Source: Clostridiales bacterium
Lineage (GTDB): Bacteria; Bacillota; Clostridia; Oscillospirales; Ruminococcaceae
Assembly: GCA_012800685.1 (NCBI GenBank)
Contig: JAAZIT010000289.1
Span: 1 to 10,029, forward strand
Direction: 5' to 3'
DNA length: 10,029 bases
This document shows, in pieces, positions 6,487 through 10,029 of the stretch; the first letter of the stretch is position 1, and every line of letters starts with the position of its first letter. Both the position numbers and the translations under genes were made by a program. A model generated the notes under the pieces. That model was not told where the DNA came from, ran no database searches, and was given only the letters and a program-made list of their open reading frames with translations.

Positions 6487-6515
6487 ATTATACTACATTC
6501 CAACACAAATGAAAA
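6487..6515 (-). promoter_or_regulatory. zapA: predicted promoter of zapA and the minus-strand genes
   Basis: Read on the minus strand, TATAAT (6492-6487) has an exact consensus -10. TTTTCA (6515-6510) lies 17 bp upstream as a 4/6 match to the -35. Transcription would begin near 6480, giving a leader of about 36 nt to the zapA ATG. Confidence 0.65.
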
Positions 6516-6568
6516 GAGGTGCAGGAAAATTATTTATCCTTTGTAACATATGAGTACCCTATGTTTTC

Positions 6569-6597
6569 TTGACAAAAATACTATTGTATGAGATAAT
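6569..6597 (+). promoter_or_regulatory. valS: predicted strong sigma-A type promoter of valS
   Basis: TTGACA (6569-6574) is a perfect -35 hexamer. GATAAT (6592-6597) is a 5/6 -10 with ideal 17-bp spacing, and TG at 6589-6590 adds an extended -10 element. A start near 6604 gives a leader of about 150 nt before valS. It lies about 50 bp from the divergent zapA promoter. Confidence 0.85.
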
Positions 6598-6642
6598 ATA
6601 TATTCAGATAAAATGCTTAAATTACGAAGGGAATGTATTTTG

Positions 6643-6705
6643 ATGTATGACTCTAAGCAGCTTTTTCTAAACTTTATAACAGAAGCGAGATTTTATCGAG
6701 TCTGA
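6643..6705 (+). CDS. possible 20-codon upstream ORF in the valS leader
   Basis: ATG at 6643 opens a 20-residue frame (MYDSKQLFLNFITEARFYRV) ending in TGA at 6703-6705, inside the predicted valS transcript. AAGGGA (6627-6632) lies 10 nt upstream, a workable ribosome binding site. The only valine codon is the last sense codon. An AT-rich hairpin (6706-6712 with 6719-6725) follows directly and ends 8 nt before the valS Shine-Dalgarno sequence. There is no run of valine codons and no terminator, so classical attenuation is not supported. It may be a chance ORF. Confidence 0.3.
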   Translation: MYDSKQLFLNFITEARFYRV

Positions 6706-6752
6706 ATTAATTTGAAAGAATTAATAAATTTAGAAAAGGAATGAAAATACAA

Positions 6753-9374
6753 ATGAAAATAGAACTATCAAAACTATATGAACCTAATAAGGTTGAAGAT
6801 AAAATTTATAAATACTGGATGGATAATGAGTGTTTTAAGGCTGATGCTAAGTCTGAAAAACCACCTTATACAATTGTTATTCCACCTCCAAACATTACAG
6901 GTCAGCTTCATATGGGGCATGCTCTTGATGAAACACTTCAAGATATTCTTATTCGTTGGAAAAGAATGAGTGGTTATGAGGCACTTTGGCTTCCTGGAAC
7001 AGACCATGCTGCTATTGCAACTGAAGCTAAAATCGTTGCGGCGATGAGAGAAGAGGGCTTAACTAAGGAAGGTATCGGAAGAGAAGCCTTTATGGAAAAA
7101 GCATGGGAATGGAATGAAAAATACGGTGGTAAAATTGTTGAACAGCTTAAAAAGCTAGGTTCATCATGCGACTGGTCAAGACAGCGTTTTACAATGGACG
7201 AGGGCTGTTCTAAAGCGGTTAAGGAAGTGTTCGTAAACCTTTATGAAAAAGGTCTTATATATCGTGGTGAGCGTATTATTAACTGGTGTCCTAAATGCTT
7301 AACCTCAATTTCTGATGCAGAGGTTGAGTACGAGGATCAGGCAGGACATTTTTGGCACATTAGATATCCTCTAACTGACGGATCTGGATATCTCGAGCTT
7401 GCTACAACACGTCCTGAAACACTTCTAGGTGACACAGCTGTTGCTGTAAACCCTAATGACGAAAGATACACAGCTTTTATTGGAAAAACGGTTACCTTAC
7501 CTCTTGTAAATCGTGAAATCCCTGTTGTTGCTGACAACTACGTTGAAATGGATTTTGGAACAGGCGTTGTAAAAATTACACCTGCTCACGACCCTAACGA
7601 CTTTGAGGTTGGAAGACGTCACAATCTACCTATTATAAACGTTATGACTGATGACGCTAAGATTACTGAGGAATATCCAAAGTATGCTGGCATGGATCGT
7701 TATGAAGCCAGAAAGGCAATTGTTAGCGACCTTGATGCAGGTGGATTTCTTATTAAAATTGAGGATCACGAGCATAATGTAGGTACCTGTTACCGCTGCT
7801 CTACAACAGTTGAGCCTAAGGTTTCGACACAGTGGTTTGTTAAAATGGAACAGCTTGCTGTCCCTGCAGTAGATGCCGTTAAAAGTGGTAAAACTAAATT
7901 TGTTCCAGAAAGATTTGACAAGATTTATTTCCACTGGCTTGAAAATATTAGAGACTGGTGTATATCACGTCAAATTTGGTGGGGACACCAAATTCCTGCA
8001 TTCTATTGTGAAGAATGCGGTGAAATGGTTGTTACAAAAGATGAGCTTGCTGCTTGTCCTAAATGCGGAAAAGAAATGATTCAAGATCAAGATACTCTTG
8101 ACACTTGGTTCTCATCTGCTTTATGGCCTTTTTCAACTCTCGGTTGGCCTGAAAACACAGAGGATTTGAAAAAATTCTATCCAACATCAACTCTAGTAAC
8201 TGGTTATGATATTATTTTCTTTTGGGTTGTTAGAATGATGTTTTCTGGAATTGAGCATATGGGCGGGGTTCCTTTTAACACGGTTCTTATTCACGGACTT
8301 GTTCGTGACGCACAAGGAAGAAAAATGTCTAAATCATTAGGCAACGGAATTGACCCACTTATAATAATTTCAGAATATGGTGCTGACGCACTTAGATTTA
8401 TGCTTGCAACTGGTAACTCACCAGGAAACGATATGCGTTTTATGGAGGAAAAGGTTAAATCAAGCAGAAACTTTGCTAACAAGATTTGGAATGCCGCAAG
8501 ATTTATTATGATGAATTTGCCTGATGATTTTAAGGTTAACGCACTTCCAGAAAATCTTACAATTGAAGACAAGTGGATAGTTTCTAAGTTTAACACCCTC
8601 GCTAAAGAGGTTAATGAGAATCTTGAAAGCTTTGAGCTTGGTGTTGCTGTTCAAAAGCTTTATGACTTTATTTGGGATATTTACTGCGACTGGTATATCG
8701 AATTAACAAAGCCTAGAATTCAAGCAGGTGGCGAGACAGCTGAATCTGCACAAGCTGTTTTGGTTTGGGTAATGAAGGGAATGCTAAAGGCACTTCACCC
8801 ATTTATGCCATTTATAACAGAAGAAATTTGGCAGGCTATGGTTAATGACGGAAGTATTATTATGAAATCCGATTTTCCTGTATACAACGAAAATTTGAGC
8901 TATCCTAACGAGGAGCAATCCTTTGAAAAGATTATTTCAGCTATTCGAGGAATAAGAAACCGTCGTGCTGAAATGAACGTTCCACCATCAGTTAAAGCGA
9001 AAGTATTTATTGAAACTGATGATTTTGACACATTTAGCTCTGGAGCTTTATTCTTTGAAAGGCTTGCTTCTGCAAGCGAAGTTGAAATTTCTAAAAAGGT
9101 TGAGCTTGAAGACTGCCTAACAGTTGTAACAGACAGTGCTAGAATATTTATTCCGCTTTCAGACATTGTTGACACTGAAAAAGAACTTGCGAGACTTGAA
9201 AAAGAAAAAGCTAATGTTCAAAAGGATATAAGCTTTTTAAGCGGAAAACTTAATAATCAGGGATTTTTAGCAAAAGCCCCCGAAAAGCTTATTGAAGCCG
9301 AAAAAGCAAAGCTTTTAAAAGCTGAGGAAAAAATGACAAAAATTGACGAGTCAATTAAATCACTTAAAAAGTAA
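6753..9374 (+). CDS. valS: valyl-tRNA synthetase
   Basis: This class I aminoacyl-tRNA synthetase attaches valine to tRNA-Val. In the 873-residue form it shows the HIGH-type motif HMGH (53-56) after PPPNITGQL and the KMSKS loop (524-528). The CP1 editing domain carries TTRPETLLGD (218-227) and HDPNDFEVG (279-287). Cysteine pairs CPKC (about 179-182), CEEC (419-422) and CPKC (435-438) are probable zinc sites. The C-terminal coiled-coil arm (about residue 810 to the end, rich in Lys/Glu) is characteristic of ValRS. Length is normal. I prefer ATG 6753: the AAGGA motif abuts the in-frame ATG at 6741 with no spacing, whereas it is 12 nt from 6753. The longer form would add MKIQ. No T-box is recognisable upstream. 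Confidence 0.97.
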   Translation: MKIELSKLYEPNKVEDKIYKYWMDNECFKADAKSEKPPYTIVIPPPNITGQLHMGHALDETLQDILIRWKRMSGYEALWLPGTDHAAIATEAKIVAAMREEGLTKEGIGREAFMEKAWEWNEKYGGKIVEQLKKLGSSCDWSRQRFTMDEGCSKAVKEVFVNLYEKGLIYRGERIINWCPKCLTSISDAEVEYEDQAGHFWHIRYPLTDGSGYLELATTRPETLLGDTAVAVNPNDERYTAFIGKTVTLPLVNREIPVVADNYVEMDFGTGVVKITPAHDPNDFEVGRRHNLPIINVMTDDAKITEEYPKYAGMDRYEARKAIVSDLDAGGFLIKIEDHEHNVGTCYRCSTTVEPKVSTQWFVKMEQLAVPAVDAVKSGKTKFVPERFDKIYFHWLENIRDWCISRQIWWGHQIPAFYCEECGEMVVTKDELAACPKCGKEMIQDQDTLDTWFSSALWPFSTLGWPENTEDLKKFYPTSTLVTGYDIIFFWVVRMMFSGIEHMGGVPFNTVLIHGLVRDAQGRKMSKSLGNGIDPLIIISEYGADALRFMLATGNSPGNDMRFMEEKVKSSRNFANKIWNAARFIMMNLPDDFKVNALPENLTIEDKWIVSKFNTLAKEVNENLESFELGVAVQKLYDFIWDIYCDWYIELTKPRIQAGGETAESAQAVLVWVMKGMLKALHPFMPFITEEIWQAMVNDGSIIMKSDFPVYNENLSYPNEEQSFEKIISAIRGIRNRRAEMNVPPSVKAKVFIETDDFDTFSSGALFFERLASASEVEISKKVELEDCLTVVTDSARIFIPLSDIVDTEKELARLEKEKANVQKDISFLSGKLNNQGFLAKAPEKLIEAEKAKLLKAEEKMTKIDESIKSLKK

Positions 9375-9378
9375 AATT

Positions 9379-9410
9379 ATGCTGTTACCCTTAGAGGTAA
9401 CAGCATTTTG
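9379..9410 (+). terminator. Rho-independent terminator after valS
   Basis: ATGCTGTTACC (9379-9389) pairs perfectly with GGTAACAGCAT (9396-9406) around the loop CTTAGA. Only a short TTTTG follows, so termination may be partial. It begins 5 nt after the valS stop codon and lies 27 bp before the next gene. Confidence 0.85.
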
Positions 9411-9437
9411 TCACACAAATAGTAGAAAGGTTATTAT

Positions 9438-9917
9438 ATGAAAAAAATTACCGACGAAACCAACCCTGATTTGTTGGGGAACAGCTCAAAAGGACGCGCT
9501 TTAACTATTACTATCTCTATAATAGCAATTATAGGTGAAATATTTATGGTGACAAACTATTTAAGGTTTGCAAAGGGCATTTCATATCATCGTCACATTC
9601 CTGTTGCACTTGAGCTTAGCTTATTAATCGTTTTAGCAGTGATTATATCCGTTCTTGTGTGCGTAACCATTAGCGGTAATCGAGTAACTAGGTTTATTGT
9701 TTCCTTTGTAATAGCCGCCACATTCTTTTATAACTTTTTGGATTTCTTTCTAGCTCTAGCACTTCTTGGAGCAGACAATTGGAGGGACAATACTGATTTT
9801 TTTGTAGGTGCCACTCTAGTTTGTGCAATTAAAATCTTATATGTAAAAAATATTTTTACCCAAAAGGATATACGTGCTTATTTTTATAAGGTACTAAAAT
9901 CACGCTATGGATTGTAG
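9438..9917 (+). CDS. small four-helix membrane protein of unknown function
   Basis: I do not recognise this 159-residue protein. A hydrophilic N-terminus (1-20) is followed by four probable membrane helices at about 21-41, 55-78, 85-111 and 120-136, and a basic C-terminal tail (137-159). Loops are short; the one between helices 3 and 4 holds ADNWRDNTD. The basic residues NRVTR between helices 2 and 3 and the basic tail suggest both termini are cytoplasmic. There is no signal peptide cleavage motif and no catalytic motif. ATG 9438 has AGAAAGG 8 nt upstream, so translation looks genuine. It lies just after the valS terminator with no visible promoter in the 27-bp gap, so expression may depend on readthrough or on a promoter inside valS. 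Confidence 0.8.
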   Translation: MKKITDETNPDLLGNSSKGRALTITISIIAIIGEIFMVTNYLRFAKGISYHRHIPVALELSLLIVLAVIISVLVCVTISGNRVTRFIVSFVIAATFFYNFLDFFLALALLGADNWRDNTDFFVGATLVCAIKILYVKNIFTQKDIRAYFYKVLKSRYGL

Positions 9918-9928
9918 GTTTTTACAAC

Positions 9929-9962
9929 TAGCGTTTTAACTATTGACGCTAAATTATTTATT
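9929..9962 (+). terminator. weak candidate terminator after the membrane protein gene
   Basis: TAGCGT (9929-9934) pairs with ACGCTA (9946-9951) around an 11-nt loop and is followed by AATTATTTATT, which is T-rich but interrupted. The position 12 bp after the stop codon is right, but the stem is short. Beyond it, to the end of the window, I see no gene. Confidence 0.35.
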
Positions 9963-10029
9963 ATATACCTGTGCAAATAAAAGCTATTTCTTTAAGTAAT
10001 TATTAATCTATTGCCGTATAAATATAAAA

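Noticed and set aside
6604..6740. T-box riboswitch upstream of valS
   Set aside because: No sequence resembling the T-box AGGGTGGNACCGCG or a following terminator hairpin could be found.
1..10029. CRISPR array, insertion sequence, prophage or defence island
   Set aside because: No spaced direct repeats, transposase, integrase, att-like repeats next to the tRNAs or defence domains are visible. The gene content is mostly housekeeping.

Overview
The window looks like chromosomal sequence from a low-GC, Gram-positive, probably anaerobic bacterium of the Clostridia. The reasons are AT-rich spacers, strong AGGAGG-type ribosome binding sites, GTG starts, an oxygen-sensitive class I (two-subunit) fumarase, and a zapA gene next to a U32-family gene, a pairing common in Firmicutes. 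No rRNA or other taxonomic marker is present, so genus cannot be given.

Layout. Positions 1-190 hold the end of a tRNA cluster: the 3' part of one tRNA, a complete tRNA-Gly(GCC), and a strong terminator. Positions 190-574 have no convincing protein gene. They do contain an extended -10 promoter motif followed by a bulged hairpin with a T-run, which could be a small RNA of about 80 nt. A 15-bp hairpin at 575-611 closes the large minus-strand gene group.

The minus-strand group, in transcription order, is zapA (cell division, with a long Ala-rich coiled-coil tail), a 681-residue U32/DUF3656 protein (RlhA-like RNA hydroxylase family) overlapping zapA by 1 nt, dut (dUTPase), a metal-dependent amidohydrolase of unknown substrate, the alpha subunit of class I fumarase, and an alkyltransferase-like protein (ATL). 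Spacers after dut are 26-65 bp, which suggests co-transcription. A 144-bp spacer with a heptamer repeat separates the U32 gene from dut. The functions are mixed: division, RNA modification, nucleotide pool cleaning, central metabolism and DNA lesion recognition. This is a housekeeping cluster, not a dedicated pathway.

The zapA group and valS (plus strand, valyl-tRNA synthetase) diverge from a 308-bp region with a recognisable promoter in each direction. The valS promoter is near-consensus, and its leader of about 150 nt lacks a recognisable T-box but contains a possible 20-codon upstream ORF. A terminator follows valS, then a small four-helix membrane protein of unknown function.

No CRISPR array, insertion sequence, phage gene or defence system is visible. 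The observations most worth a second look are the candidate small RNA, the fumarase alpha subunit without an adjacent beta subunit, a nearly identical 24-nt leader in front of both dut and the fumarase gene, and the extended ZapA.
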